Assembly (NCBI RefSeq): GCF_902459485.1
Contig: NZ_LR699119.1
Location: 1 to 64,000, forward strand
Source of the DNA: Aquicella siphonis
Lineage (GTDB): Bacteria > Pseudomonadota > Gammaproteobacteria > DSM-16500
Length of the DNA: 64,000 nt
Direction: 5' to 3'
Below are positions 53,134-61,902 of this stretch, piece by piece. Position 1 is the first letter of the stretch; each line of letters opens with the position of its first letter. The notes below the pieces were generated by a model. The model was not told where the DNA came from. It did no database searches and saw only the letters and a program-made list of their open reading frames with translations. The position numbers were made by a program, and so were the translations under genes.

Positions 53134-53190
53134 GGCTCTTTCGCGGCATTGTTTTAAAATGGACGTATTGCAGCTTTCTTGGGCTGCATT

Positions 53191-54291
53191 TTAAGCAGTT
53201 AGGCTGTGCACATGTTCCGGTTCCGGCTTTGGGTTCAGCTGATTTGACAGCAGTGTGTATTCGATAGTCCTGACTTCGTCAAGGCGGATGATAGCCGCCA
53301 AATCATACGGCGCCGGAACGACTTGCAATGCATATTCATCATTAGTCCATAGACAAGGCTTAAACCTGCACGTCCCGCCTCCGCGAGCGAGTCCCCATGA
53401 ACCCCACACACGATACGAGGCAGACAAAGGATATACGCGATCGCCGTTCGATAATTTCGCTCCTCTGGGCAGCGTTGTTTCGTCGAAATTTGGCGGCTTA
53501 TCATTAACAAGAAGTGATCGGTCAGGACGGAGAAATTCATTGATAACATGCACGGGTAATCTAAGCTGCTGATACGCAACGCTTGACCACAGCCAGTCTA
53601 ACTTCTTGTTTTCTGCGCTGCCATATTCAAAATGAGCCCAATCTACCTGGTTTGCATAATCAATGAATTCCTGATATGCCGCTTTAATAGGTGCAAAATT
53701 GAAGTATTTTCCATGTGCTTTGACATACGCAGGCGGATTGGTGTCAGATTGATGCTGTTTTAATTGCTTTTTTGCCTCATCTTCTGGCAAATATTTCATA
53801 ATCATTTGCCACATGTGGCGGTCTTTATACCAAAGTGCAAGCTGGAAGGCTGTAATACCTTCAAACGTGCGGCGAGGGCCATCAGCGTAATCGGTGACAG
53901 TTCCTTTCATGTAAAGCAAATGAGGATTGGCTTTCAAGATGGCTTCCGCTTCATCTTGTTGGCCAAAAGCAATGTGATGGAGCAGCAAGTCCAGCATGAG
54001 TTGCTGATTGTTTTTAAAATGTGGATTCCGCTCCAATAATCGCCGGACTTTGGCTTGTTCGCCGAATGAGGCAAATTCAATAAGTTTAGACTGAAGACGC
54101 ATATGTAAAGCGCCGGCAAAAAATTGATGGAACTGTTTGGATGAGAGCGCGAGCTCTTTTAACCTGTCATCAGGTAGAAATCTGCCAAGATGTGTGCCGA
54201 TATCGGGAGTCAATTTATGCGGCATGGCTTTGATAAGAGCAGTTTTTTCTTCCGGGCTCAGTTGTGCAATCAGTTTCTTTTGGTTTTCCAC
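53191..54291 (-). CDS. F-box/ankyrin-like effector candidate
   Basis: This 366-residue protein starts at GTG (54291), behind GAGAAG. An in-frame ATG at 54378 would place a near-consensus promoter inside the coding sequence and lacks a Shine-Dalgarno. Residues 20-70 resemble an F-box (DIGTHLGRFLPDDRLKELAL, then SKQFHQFF). Residues 75-180 contain degenerate ankyrin-like helices (KVRRLLERNPHF, EAEAILKANPHLLYM, GITAFQLALWYKDRHMW). The C-terminal part has a Trp/Gly-rich motif (YRVWGSWGLARGGG) of unknown role. A host-directed protein is inferred. Confidence 0.6.
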   Translation of the reverse strand: MENQKKLIAQLSPEEKTALIKAMPHKLTPDIGTHLGRFLPDDRLKELALSSKQFHQFFAGALHMRLQSKLIEFASFGEQAKVRRLLERNPHFKNNQQLMLDLLLHHIAFGQQDEAEAILKANPHLLYMKGTVTDYADGPRRTFEGITAFQLALWYKDRHMWQMIMKYLPEDEAKKQLKQHQSDTNPPAYVKAHGKYFNFAPIKAAYQEFIDYANQVDWAHFEYGSAENKKLDWLWSSVAYQQLRLPVHVINEFLRPDRSLLVNDKPPNFDETTLPRGAKLSNGDRVYPLSASYRVWGSWGLARGGGTCRFKPCLWTNDEYALQVVPAPYDLAAIIRLDEVRTIEYTLLSNQLNPKPEPEHVHSLTA

Positions 54292-54342
54292 GCAGGCTTC
54301 TCGTTTGGCGAAGTTGGTATTTAATATAATATTTAACTGTAC

Positions 54343-54371
54343 ATTATATATACAGATGGCGTGAATTGCAA
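54343..54371 (-). promoter_or_regulatory. Sigma-70-like promoter of the F-box/ankyrin-like gene
   Basis: On the minus strand TTGCAA (54366-54371) and TATAAT (54343-54348) are separated by exactly 17 bp. The predicted start of transcription is about 45 bp before the GTG start codon. Confidence 0.6.
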
Positions 54372-54405
54372 AAATCATGGAAATAGTTATTAAGCAATTG
54401 ATTTT

Positions 54406-54425
54406 TAATTTAATTTTTTATTAAT
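54406..54425 (-). promoter_or_regulatory. Weak PmrA-box-like repeat upstream of the F-box/ankyrin-like gene
   Basis: The minus-strand sequence attaataaaaaattaaatta has TTAA units 11 bp apart, 35 bp before the -35 element. The surrounding DNA is nearly pure A/T, so this one could be chance. Confidence 0.25.
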
Positions 54426-54429
54426 CGCG

Positions 54430-54520
54430 CCCGTTCGCCCTGAGGAGGCTGCGTAGCAGCCGTCTCGAAGAGCTGTTCATCCCGCTTTACCGGACACTTC
54501 TGCGCGTCAGCGGGAATCCA
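54430..54520. repeat. REP-like element (locus C)
   Basis: CGTTCGCCCTGAGGAG is followed by the stem GGCTGC-gta-GCAGCC and CGTCTCGAAG. This is the same frame as at 25601-25655 but with a different, still pairing, stem. A CCCGCT/AGCGGG inverted repeat follows (54481-54515). No gene lies between 54292 and 54568 apart from the promoter elements listed. Confidence 0.65.
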
Positions 54521-54568
54521 TGCGGCGGCTCCGGGTCACAAACGCAAACTTGCGTTCAACAGGAATCT

Positions 54569-55525
54569 TTATTTGAAATTTGCGCTATTCAAGACCGCTT
54601 TGCCGCCGTCAGCCAATAAGTCACGCTGTAACCGGCCCGGGTCATTGAAGATGATTTTTGCTGCTTCTCTATCCAGAAAATGGCGGGCTAAAAGTTTGAG
54701 CGCAGATGCTTCATCAAACTTATCTTCCATGACGACAAAACCGTTTTCATTCACGGCGCCTTCGCCAAATTTAAGTTTAAATTTTCTGGCGAAATATTGC
54801 AGGGAAATCTCTTGGGCTCTAGCCTGGTGCGCGGTGGCGACCACAATGCCGATGCGGTTTTTCTCTTGGGGTGTCATCTGACTCAACCAACGGTTAACGG
54901 CCTTGTTTAACAAGGTCAATTCGATTTCAGCGGCCATTTTGCCAGATTTGAGCATAAGAGGGCGCGCATTTTTATAATAGGTATCCAAATCCCGCCTGGT
55001 ATAATAAGGCCGAAGCAGTAACTGGGCGAGATAGGCATTAGTCAGATCAGCCAGCTTTTTAGTGTTGTCGCGCTCTTGAGTGGAAAATTCCAGCTTTGTC
55101 AGGGACTTTGCCGCAAGTTGTAAATTTTTTTGAATTTCACGCAGCGTATTCTGTGTGGCGGTTGATAATGGCCCGGGAGGTGTTGAGGACAAAACCAGAA
55201 AAATGGCAAACGCAGCGTGCGCAAACGATTTGAGATTATGATAAGTTGAAGGAGTGATATTCACATTTTCAGTGCGGCCATTATATTTTAACAGCAAAGC
55301 TCCACCCAGGTTGAGAATGACGGGCCGTCCATCTGGTGTGCCAAAAGAATTCATGATCTGTATCACTCTTTTTTCATATTGCACATGAAAATCACAATTG
55401 ACGAGGGCAAGCGGACCATTCTTCGGTTGAAAATAAGGAAATTCAGGGCAGGCACCCGATGCGTGAACGGCAAGAGTGAAAAACACGCTGCCAATAAATA
55501 AAAAAGATGGTTTTAGGTATTTCAT
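54569..55525 (-). CDS. Exported protein of unknown function
   Basis: This 318-residue protein has a signal peptide to about residue 22 (ending VHAS), then CPEFPYF. It has a few paired cysteines in the first 50 residues. The central and C-terminal parts are helical and charged, including RIGIVVATAHQARAQEI. I recognise no family. The ATG at 55525 is chosen because the signal peptide starts there. An upstream start at 55555 adds a polar stretch. It is probably periplasmic. Confidence 0.6.
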   Translation of the reverse strand: MKYLKPSFLFIGSVFFTLAVHASGACPEFPYFQPKNGPLALVNCDFHVQYEKRVIQIMNSFGTPDGRPVILNLGGALLLKYNGRTENVNITPSTYHNLKSFAHAAFAIFLVLSSTPPGPLSTATQNTLREIQKNLQLAAKSLTKLEFSTQERDNTKKLADLTNAYLAQLLLRPYYTRRDLDTYYKNARPLMLKSGKMAAEIELTLLNKAVNRWLSQMTPQEKNRIGIVVATAHQARAQEISLQYFARKFKLKFGEGAVNENGFVVMEDKFDEASALKLLARHFLDREAAKIIFNDPGRLQRDLLADGGKAVLNSANFK

Positions 55526-55703
55526 TGTTTTGCGCCCGCGGCTTGATTCCGACACGTAAACACTAATCTAACAGATCACGGATGTCGATATCAAAATGGA
55601 GTGAGAAGATTAATCCGGGTCGCGTCATGCCCACCTCTTGCAAGACGTCACGCTTGTCACTACACTTCACAAGCATAATTGTCTTATCTATATGGAATTT
55701 ATT

Positions 55704-57206
55704 ATGATGTCTGGCAAAGGGACGCTGCGTTTTTTTCTTGTTTTCGCAAGTACGCTGGTTATTTTTTCCAATGTCTTGGCGCTCAACCAATCCGGTTTGA
55801 ATGTTTCATCAACACCTCCGTTTTCTGACGGAGAATTGAATACCATCAAGCAGTATCTGTTTAACAACATCACGACAGAAGATCATGTGGTTCTCAAGGA
55901 GAATGGCGGAGGAGTGATACGCTCCATACCCGGCGCTGTGCTGGCCTCGCCAGCAAATAAAGGCTCCGCTTTTATACAGGATTATCAGTTTCACTGGGTG
56001 AGAGATGCGGCTATCACCATGCAGGAAGTTATTTATCTTTATTCAAAGGCGACGCTGGCGGAAAAAAAACGCTTGCGGCCATATTTGATCAATTACATCA
56101 ATTTTGAAAACAAGGCGCAAAAGCAGACATCCCGCCCTGGCGAACAGACGCTGGGACAGCCGAAATATAATATTGATGGAACGGTTTGGGAGGGTGAATG
56201 GGGCCGTCCGCAAAATGACGGTGCGGCGTTGCGTGCTATCGCATTGTGTGCCATCGCGGAAGAGTTTCTTCGGGAAGGAGAAGAAAAATATGTGCGCGAA
56301 ATGTTGATTGACATGATTACACTGGACCTGGATTACATAGTCCGGGAGTGGCGAAACAGTAGTTTTGATTTATGGGAAGAAGTGAACGATCAAGACCATT
56401 TCTATACGAAAATGGTGCAGCGCAAGGGGTTGATAAATGGCGCTGCGTTGCTGGAACAATTGGGTGATGCCGGACGCGCAAACGGTTATCTCTATACAGC
56501 GAATCAGATTACTGAATCACTGGACAGACACTGGAAATCCGGCAGGGGATATTTTACGGAAACAGTTAATCAGCAATATTACAAGGGCGGCGGCATCAAT
56601 AGTTCCATTATCCTGGGTGTGCTGCATGGCGATATCGGCCAACCTGATGACCGGTTCGGTGTGGCCAGCGAGCGGGTCATGAGTTCTGTCTATTATCTTC
56701 GCAATTCTTTTTCCGGTTTGTATCGGATCAATATTGATCATGCTGCCAGTCCACCCATGCTGGGCCGATATCCCAATGATGTTTATGACGGTGACCAGAA
56801 TGATTATGGCAATCCGTGGGTTCTTGCGACCAATGCGCTGGCTCAATATTATTACGCGCTGGCCAATGTATTTTTAAAGCAGGGTAAAATCACGGTGACA
56901 TCCGGAAATTTGCTGTTCTTTCAGCAAATCGATTCCCGATTGGCTGACCGGGAAGCGGTCATCACTCAGACGGGTGACCCGGGAAGGTTTTATTCCTTTA
57001 TCAATGCGCTGATACTGGAAGGCGATAAAACTTTATCCAGGGTCAGACAGTACGCGGTGTGTTACACGGATTTCAGCTGCCTGCATTTTGCCGAGCAGCT
57101 GGATAGGGCTACCGGCAAACAAACCAGTGCGAGAGATTTGACCTGGAATTACGCGAGCCTGCTCGCCGCCATGCAGACGCGCTTGCAGTGGCGCATGAAT
57201 GATTAA
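55704..57206 (+). CDS. Secreted fungal-type glucoamylase (GH15)
   Basis: This 500-residue enzyme has a signal peptide (to about residue 27, ending VLAL). It keeps the fungal glucoamylase motifs: HWVRDAA, RPQNDGAALRA, the catalytic acid in DLWEEVND (Glu225/226 of this start) and the base in AEQLD, followed by SARDLTWNYASLL. L. pneumophila secretes a comparable eukaryote-type glucoamylase, GamA, by type II secretion. It should cut alpha-1,4 bonds of starch or glycogen from the non-reducing end. There is no starch-binding domain. The start could also be 55692 or 55707. Confidence 0.9.
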   Translation: MMSGKGTLRFFLVFASTLVIFSNVLALNQSGLNVSSTPPFSDGELNTIKQYLFNNITTEDHVVLKENGGGVIRSIPGAVLASPANKGSAFIQDYQFHWVRDAAITMQEVIYLYSKATLAEKKRLRPYLINYINFENKAQKQTSRPGEQTLGQPKYNIDGTVWEGEWGRPQNDGAALRAIALCAIAEEFLREGEEKYVREMLIDMITLDLDYIVREWRNSSFDLWEEVNDQDHFYTKMVQRKGLINGAALLEQLGDAGRANGYLYTANQITESLDRHWKSGRGYFTETVNQQYYKGGGINSSIILGVLHGDIGQPDDRFGVASERVMSSVYYLRNSFSGLYRINIDHAASPPMLGRYPNDVYDGDQNDYGNPWVLATNALAQYYYALANVFLKQGKITVTSGNLLFFQQIDSRLADREAVITQTGDPGRFYSFINALILEGDKTLSRVRQYAVCYTDFSCLHFAEQLDRATGKQTSARDLTWNYASLLAAMQTRLQWRMND

Positions 57207-57290
57207 CTCAGGCTGCGCTGCCGCTTTTGTCACTTATCTGTCATGACAAAGGACTGACACAGTTCAATGAATGCTCTCCGTTTCACGGAT

Positions 57291-58676
57291 TCAAGCCAGT
57301 TTCTCGATATGGACGCCTATCAGCGAACGCAAATTCATGTTCCAGTATGCGCCAGCCTGATAATCAGTCAAATAATCATAAAGCGGCATGGTGACCACGC
57401 GGTTGCATCGCGTATATGCCACGCCGCGCGCAGGCTGACGCGGCGTGCAGACATAATTGCCAGGCGATGACTGATACCAGTAATAGCCGATGGGATAAGC
57501 GTCAGTCGCGTGCGCATACATGAGTTCGGTACACTTCGCTTTCTGACAGGTAACGGGCTTGACGCTGCACACCTTTCGATACAGCGCATCGAATTGGCAG
57601 GAAGTTTGATGATAAATCAAGTCTCCCTTATTAAAAGCTTGTCTATATAGCAGACCCAGGTGTGAAACTGCCAGCTCGCTGCCTATGATGTTTTTGATTT
57701 TTATCCCATAGAAATTCCATTTGTCCGCGTCGCGCACAATTTCAAGTACCGCAGGCGCGGGAATCTTATCGAGTAGTGCCTGATTGGGACGAAAACTTCC
57801 ATCCGGCTGGAGGATAGCGATTGATTCCTTGGGAATGTAATGCAGGCGTATGTGTTCCGCGTTGAACCGGGGAAATTCCAGATTTGCGTAAACGTTCCTG
57901 AATCGTTTCACCATGCCTGGGCCTGCGGATTCGGACAACACCTGGACATGATCGGCGGGATTTTGCAATTGCCTGGAAAACCATTTTTGGCGCGTGACAG
58001 TTGTTTCTATGGTTTTCGCATAGATTGACAAGGGTCCGCTGCGAGTCGCATCCGTGAGCCAGCCGTGGTTCTGATTGACCGGGTTGAAATCAGCATCAAT
58101 GAAATGATTGCGATTATAATAGCGGACGATTTCTCCGCCGGGATTTCCAGCCGCCCCGTAGGCTATTTTCAGGAGGTTGGCGTCGAATTGATCCAGGCTG
58201 TCAGAATACAGTAATGCCATGGCGTCCTGGACAAAGGTTTGACAATCCAATCCATCCAGGCGATAGACCGGATTTTGATTAACATGCATGAATCCTGGTT
58301 GATAGACCGATGAACCAGGCTGCCAGTCTCCTTCTCCCATGGCGTGAGAATAGAGGTAAGGAATATCCGCAAGCTGGCTGACAATAAAAGCAACCTGTAC
58401 ATTCTTGTCCAGGTGCCGGTAAGGACGCGCCAGCTTTAATATTTCTACGATCTTGGCGCGTGATTGGGCGAAAACCTGACGATATTGCCGGACATCCATG
58501 ACGGTATAAGGCCGAGAATGTTTCATGGAAGTTTTTGACTGCAGTGCCTGCATAAGATTGATACGGGTATGATCGCTCAGAAAAATATTATCCTCGCTCC
58601 AGTCGCTGGATTTTACCGTGCCGGCGAATAGCAGTGACGATATCGCGGCAATCAACGCGCTGTTAATTTTCTTCAT
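57291..58676 (-). CDS. DUF1460-family exported amidase-like protein
   Basis: This 461-residue protein has a signal peptide when started at 58676 (MKKINSALIAAISSLLF). The DUF1460 signature DGLDCQTFVQDAMAL contains the expected Cys of this NlpC/P60-like fold, and HLGLLYR near the C-terminal third may carry the His. It probably cuts a peptide or N-acetylmuramoyl-alanine bond in the wall, though no substrate is proven. The C-terminus has a Cys-rich stretch (CSVKPVTCQKAKC) not usual in the family. No strong Shine-Dalgarno is seen. Confidence 0.75.
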   Translation of the reverse strand: MKKINSALIAAISSLLFAGTVKSSDWSEDNIFLSDHTRINLMQALQSKTSMKHSRPYTVMDVRQYRQVFAQSRAKIVEILKLARPYRHLDKNVQVAFIVSQLADIPYLYSHAMGEGDWQPGSSVYQPGFMHVNQNPVYRLDGLDCQTFVQDAMALLYSDSLDQFDANLLKIAYGAAGNPGGEIVRYYNRNHFIDADFNPVNQNHGWLTDATRSGPLSIYAKTIETTVTRQKWFSRQLQNPADHVQVLSESAGPGMVKRFRNVYANLEFPRFNAEHIRLHYIPKESIAILQPDGSFRPNQALLDKIPAPAVLEIVRDADKWNFYGIKIKNIIGSELAVSHLGLLYRQAFNKGDLIYHQTSCQFDALYRKVCSVKPVTCQKAKCTELMYAHATDAYPIGYYWYQSSPGNYVCTPRQPARGVAYTRCNRVVTMPLYDYLTDYQAGAYWNMNLRSLIGVHIEKLA

Positions 58677-58860
58677 ATCTGACGGACCGGGCCGGGATAA
58701 ATAAAGTTTGAGAAGTGAGCCATGACGCCATCTCATGATTTTCTCATAGTGATGTGCGCTTGTCATGGAATCAAACAGAATATTGAACCGCCCAGCGTTG
58801 CATCTCCCTGATCAGGTAATTAAAATCCTGAAAGTGAAACAAGCAGAAAGGAGAAGCGCG

Positions 58861-59307
58861 ATGTTTAAGAATTTTTATGTTTTGGGTTTCCTGCTGACGG
58901 CGGCATCCGTCTATGCACAAGAGCCCGCTAACACCGCCGCGCCGTCAGCACCATTCAGTGATTCCAGGGACCATGCTCTGGTATTCACCATTATTCAGGA
59001 TGAATTCATGCTGGATAACACAACAGTGAAAAATGCAGCCATCGTTGAGAAGGCTGGCCGCCAATATGGCGGATTGCATATTGAATTGAAACCTGAGGCT
59101 GCGAAAAAGTTTACGGAAATGACTCAGGCCGGAACGGGACGACGGCTAAATCTCATTTTCAATAAGGTGATAGTGACAGCGACGGTTATACAGACGCCGC
59201 TCACGGGAGATTTTCTCATCTCGGGCATTTCCAGGCAGGACGCGCAGACATTTCTCAATATGCTGAACGCCAACAAGCCCAAAAATAACAAAGACTCAAG
59301 CGATTGA
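58861..59307 (+). CDS. Exported SecDF-P1-head-like protein
   Basis: This is a 148-residue protein with a signal peptide (ending VYAQ). Residues 70-140 resemble the head subdomain of SecD P1: AAKKFTEMTQAGTGRRLNLI, then a strand pair and GDFLISGISRQDAQTFLNML. It is far too short to be SecD and has no membrane spans beyond the signal. AGGAG precedes the ATG. An upstream start at 58765 is rejected. The function is unknown. Confidence 0.65.
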   Translation: MFKNFYVLGFLLTAASVYAQEPANTAAPSAPFSDSRDHALVFTIIQDEFMLDNTTVKNAAIVEKAGRQYGGLHIELKPEAAKKFTEMTQAGTGRRLNLIFNKVIVTATVIQTPLTGDFLISGISRQDAQTFLNMLNANKPKNNKDSSD

Positions 59308-59449
59308 TAATATTTGATTATCAATTTCTGTGACTCAACCGGCCTGGGTGAAATCCCGGCATGTAAACCAGGTTGGGATTAGGGCGGGTCCTAACTGCGC
59401 TCACTTCCTCATAAATGATATACTGAATGTAAATATGAGGGAAAACGGC

Positions 59450-59869
59450 ATGAATCTGCGAATAAAATGGACTTGTGTCATGGCGGTATGCCTGTTGATG
59501 ATTCATGCCAGTTTTGCATGGAATATCGGTTCCAAAGGACGAGTTAACGGCCCCTCCATTCATTCAACCTATTTCACCACACCCAATAATGCTTCGTTTC
59601 CCGTACACGCACAGGCTTATGTGGGATCGCTGGTTAACGGGACTTGTCAATATAACGCGGCTTATGATCTGGGAACGGAAGAAATCAAAACAGGCGATGT
59701 CATTGATATCGATGCTTTTCGATTAAAATCCATTATTGGCATGGGTTACAGTTGTATGACCATATTTTACACCTTGAAGCAAATCGTGATGGAAACTTTC
59801 CAGCTGAATTCTGACGGCATCAATTATGTGACGGCCAGCCCGGCAACCGCAGACATTTCTATCATGTAA
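59450..59869 (+). CDS. Small exported protein, unknown function
   Basis: This 139-residue protein has a clear signal peptide (to about residue 23, ending SFA). The mature part has two cysteines (GTCQYN and YSCMTIF) that could pair, and no known domain. GAGGG precedes the ATG. A longer frame from 59330 is rejected. It is likely periplasmic or secreted. Confidence 0.6.
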   Translation: MNLRIKWTCVMAVCLLMIHASFAWNIGSKGRVNGPSIHSTYFTTPNNASFPVHAQAYVGSLVNGTCQYNAAYDLGTEEIKTGDVIDIDAFRLKSIIGMGYSCMTIFYTLKQIVMETFQLNSDGINYVTASPATADISIM

Positions 59870-59949
59870 ACTGCAAAGAAACAGGATTGAGGAGAAAACT
59901 CATTTGCCATGGTCAAGGGATGACACGGTTCTTATGAATGCACCTGGAT

Positions 59950-60822
59950 TTAGTCCTGAAACTGAGCAAGAATGCCGTCCAGTTCCGCCAGGCTGCGGTA
60001 ATGAATGACCAGCTTGCCTCGTCCTTTGGCATTGCAATGAATGGCAACGCGCAGTTTTAACTGTTTGGCCAGACTCTCCTGCAAGTGCAAAATATCCGGG
60101 TCCTGATGTTTTTTTCTGATATTTCCCGATTCACCTGATTGCAGCTGCCGTACCAGCGTTTCTGTTTCCCGCACGGAAAGGCCGCGGGAAATGATGAGTT
60201 CGGCTGCTTCCAGCTGCGCGGATTCCGGCAAGGTGATCAAGGTCCTGGCATGTCCCATTTCCAGCAGACCGCGTTCCAGCATGTTTTTGACTTCTTCGGG
60301 AAGAGCGAGCAAACGCAATAAATTGGTTACACTGGCACGGGACTTGCCCACGGCTTCGGCGACTTGCTGATGCGTCATGCCAAACTCCTGTATCAATCGT
60401 TCCAGAGCTGCCGCTTCTTCTATGGGATTTAAATTTTCACGCTGAATATTTTCAATGAGCGCCATGGCAATGGCTGCTTCATCGGGTATTTGGCGAATGA
60501 TGACGGGCACATCGGACAATCCGGCAAGCTGGGCGGCCCGCCAGCGGCGCTCGCCCGCGATGATCTCGAATTTTTCTCCCACCGGGCGCACGATCAGCGG
60601 CTGGATGATGCCTTGCGCGCGAATGGAGTTGGCCAGATCCTCGAGAGCTTGCGAATCCATTTCACGCCGGGGCTGGTACTTGCCGCGCTGGATCAAGTCG
60701 ACTGATAACCGGGCCAATTTTTCATGGCTGGTGTCATCCGGATCAACAGACGTTTGAGGTTCCGAGCTTTTATAAGCAAGCAAGGCATCTAACGACTTAC
60801 CTAGACCACGTTTTTTAACCAT
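59950..60822 (-). CDS. parB: Chromosome-partitioning protein ParB
   Basis: This 290-residue ParB has the N-terminal motif KRGLGKSLDALL, a CTPase/ParB-N domain with GERRWRAAQLAG, the helix-turn-helix MTHQQVAEAVGKSRASVTNLLRLL (parS binding) and a C-terminal dimerisation domain with GRGKLVIHYRS. AGGA precedes the ATG. ParB usually follows parA directly. Here the upstream side holds only a 263-bp gap and divergent thpR, so parA must be elsewhere. No parS site (TGTTTCACGTGAAACA) was found in the window. Confidence 0.95.
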   Translation of the reverse strand: MVKKRGLGKSLDALLAYKSSEPQTSVDPDDTSHEKLARLSVDLIQRGKYQPRREMDSQALEDLANSIRAQGIIQPLIVRPVGEKFEIIAGERRWRAAQLAGLSDVPVIIRQIPDEAAIAMALIENIQRENLNPIEEAAALERLIQEFGMTHQQVAEAVGKSRASVTNLLRLLALPEEVKNMLERGLLEMGHARTLITLPESAQLEAAELIISRGLSVRETETLVRQLQSGESGNIRKKHQDPDILHLQESLAKQLKLRVAIHCNAKGRGKLVIHYRSLAELDGILAQFQD

Positions 60823-61085
60823 ATTGCAATCCTGTTTGACTAATTTGACTTGACCATCCCAAAACTTTCTGTTTGCGCCAACCAGTGCCGGCAGGGGAAC
60901 GATAGCTTTTTATTCCGCGTCTCATAGTATAACAAACCGTGCGGCCGCTTATCAGAAAAATCACGGCCCGGCAAGGCCGGGGGTGTCAGGCTGGTTATAA
61001 GCGGGATATACTAAAGGCCGCAGATTAAAATGTGTGATCGCCATCCTGGCATCAAACATCTTAATCAATCATCAGGAGAAATGGA

Positions 61086-61688
61086 ATGATGTTGCCTCCC
61101 GTTATCCGGATTTTTTTCGCGGTTGATCTGCCGGAGTCTGCCAGGGAAAAGTTGGGTGGTTTTATCGCCGTGCTCAAGAAAAAATCCAGAACGCACGGGA
61201 TTCGCTGGACCAGGCCGGAAAATCTCCATATCACATTACAGTTTCTTGCGGAAGTGCAGACCGAGCATTTGCCAGCGCTGATTGAGAACGTGCGCGCGAG
61301 GATAGAAAAGACCATGAACAGCTTGCAGATTTCATTGGGATCACTGCATTTGTTTCCCAATCCCTACCGCCCGCGCGTGATTGTTCTGGATGTTTTTCCA
61401 CAAGAGGGTTTGTTCAGCTTGTCCAGCCAGATAGGCGAAGGCATTAAGGCGACACGCTATGAAATTGAAAGTCGTCCATTTCGTGCGCATTTGACGCTGG
61501 GGCGAATCAAGCAGCCTCATGGCATCAATCTTGGATTTTTAAATGAATGCGAAGTGCCAAAGTTTGAAATTCTGCCGGTGAGAGAAGTCGTGCTGTTTCG
61601 CAGCGAGCCGCAGCCGGAAGGATCGGCCTATTCTGTGCTGGAACGCATTGCGCTGAACGCCGCGGCAGATTCAAAATCTCTTCTGTGA
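61086..61688 (+). CDS. thpR: RNA 2',3'-cyclic phosphodiesterase ThpR (LigT)
   Basis: This 200-residue 2H phosphoesterase has both catalytic motifs, His48-x-Thr50 (LHITL) and His135-x-Thr137 (AHLTL). It starts with IRIFFAVDLP as usual. It opens 2',3'-cyclic phosphates and can ligate 2'-5' RNA ends in vitro. AGGAG precedes two adjacent ATG codons. A large palindrome begins 56 bp after its stop. Confidence 0.92.
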   Translation: MMLPPVIRIFFAVDLPESAREKLGGFIAVLKKKSRTHGIRWTRPENLHITLQFLAEVQTEHLPALIENVRARIEKTMNSLQISLGSLHLFPNPYRPRVIVLDVFPQEGLFSLSSQIGEGIKATRYEIESRPFRAHLTLGRIKQPHGINLGFLNECEVPKFEILPVREVVLFRSEPQPEGSAYSVLERIALNAAADSKSLL

Positions 61689-61744
61689 AGAGATATGTCG
61701 TAATCTGTGACAACCAGGCCATTCCATCGTTATTAACAAGAATG

Positions 61745-61872
61745 TTCATGGAACTGCGCCAGTCTTTAAGCATGACTACTTCGCTCCAAACGCCACATCC
61801 ATGTGGCAAGGATTTCATCCTGAAATCCAGTCGCTCATCTGTCATGCTTAAAGACTGGCGCAGTTCCATGAA
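61745..61872. repeat. Perfect 32-bp inverted repeat enclosing two hairpins
   Basis: Arms 61745-61776 and 61841-61872 are exact complements over 32 bp. The 64-base interior has two more palindromes: GCCACAT-cc-ATGTGGC (61792-61807) and GGATTTCA-tcc-TGAAATCC (61810-61828). Transcribed, this would fold as a long stem opening into two side hairpins. It lies between the convergent thpR and PPC genes. No target-site duplication or transposase is visible. Confidence 0.85.
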
Positions 61873-61902
61873 TCTATGAACGTCTTTTCATTAGCGGCAT
61901 GT

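Noticed and set aside
59304-59327. TTGATAAT/ATTATCAA hairpin as a terminator of the SecD-like gene
   Set aside because: The stem is A/T only, overlaps the stop codon and is followed by just three T residues, so it is too weak to call.
61685-61879. Open frames across the large palindrome on both strands
   Set aside because: They are produced by the inverted repeat itself, have no ribosome-binding site and no plausible protein character.
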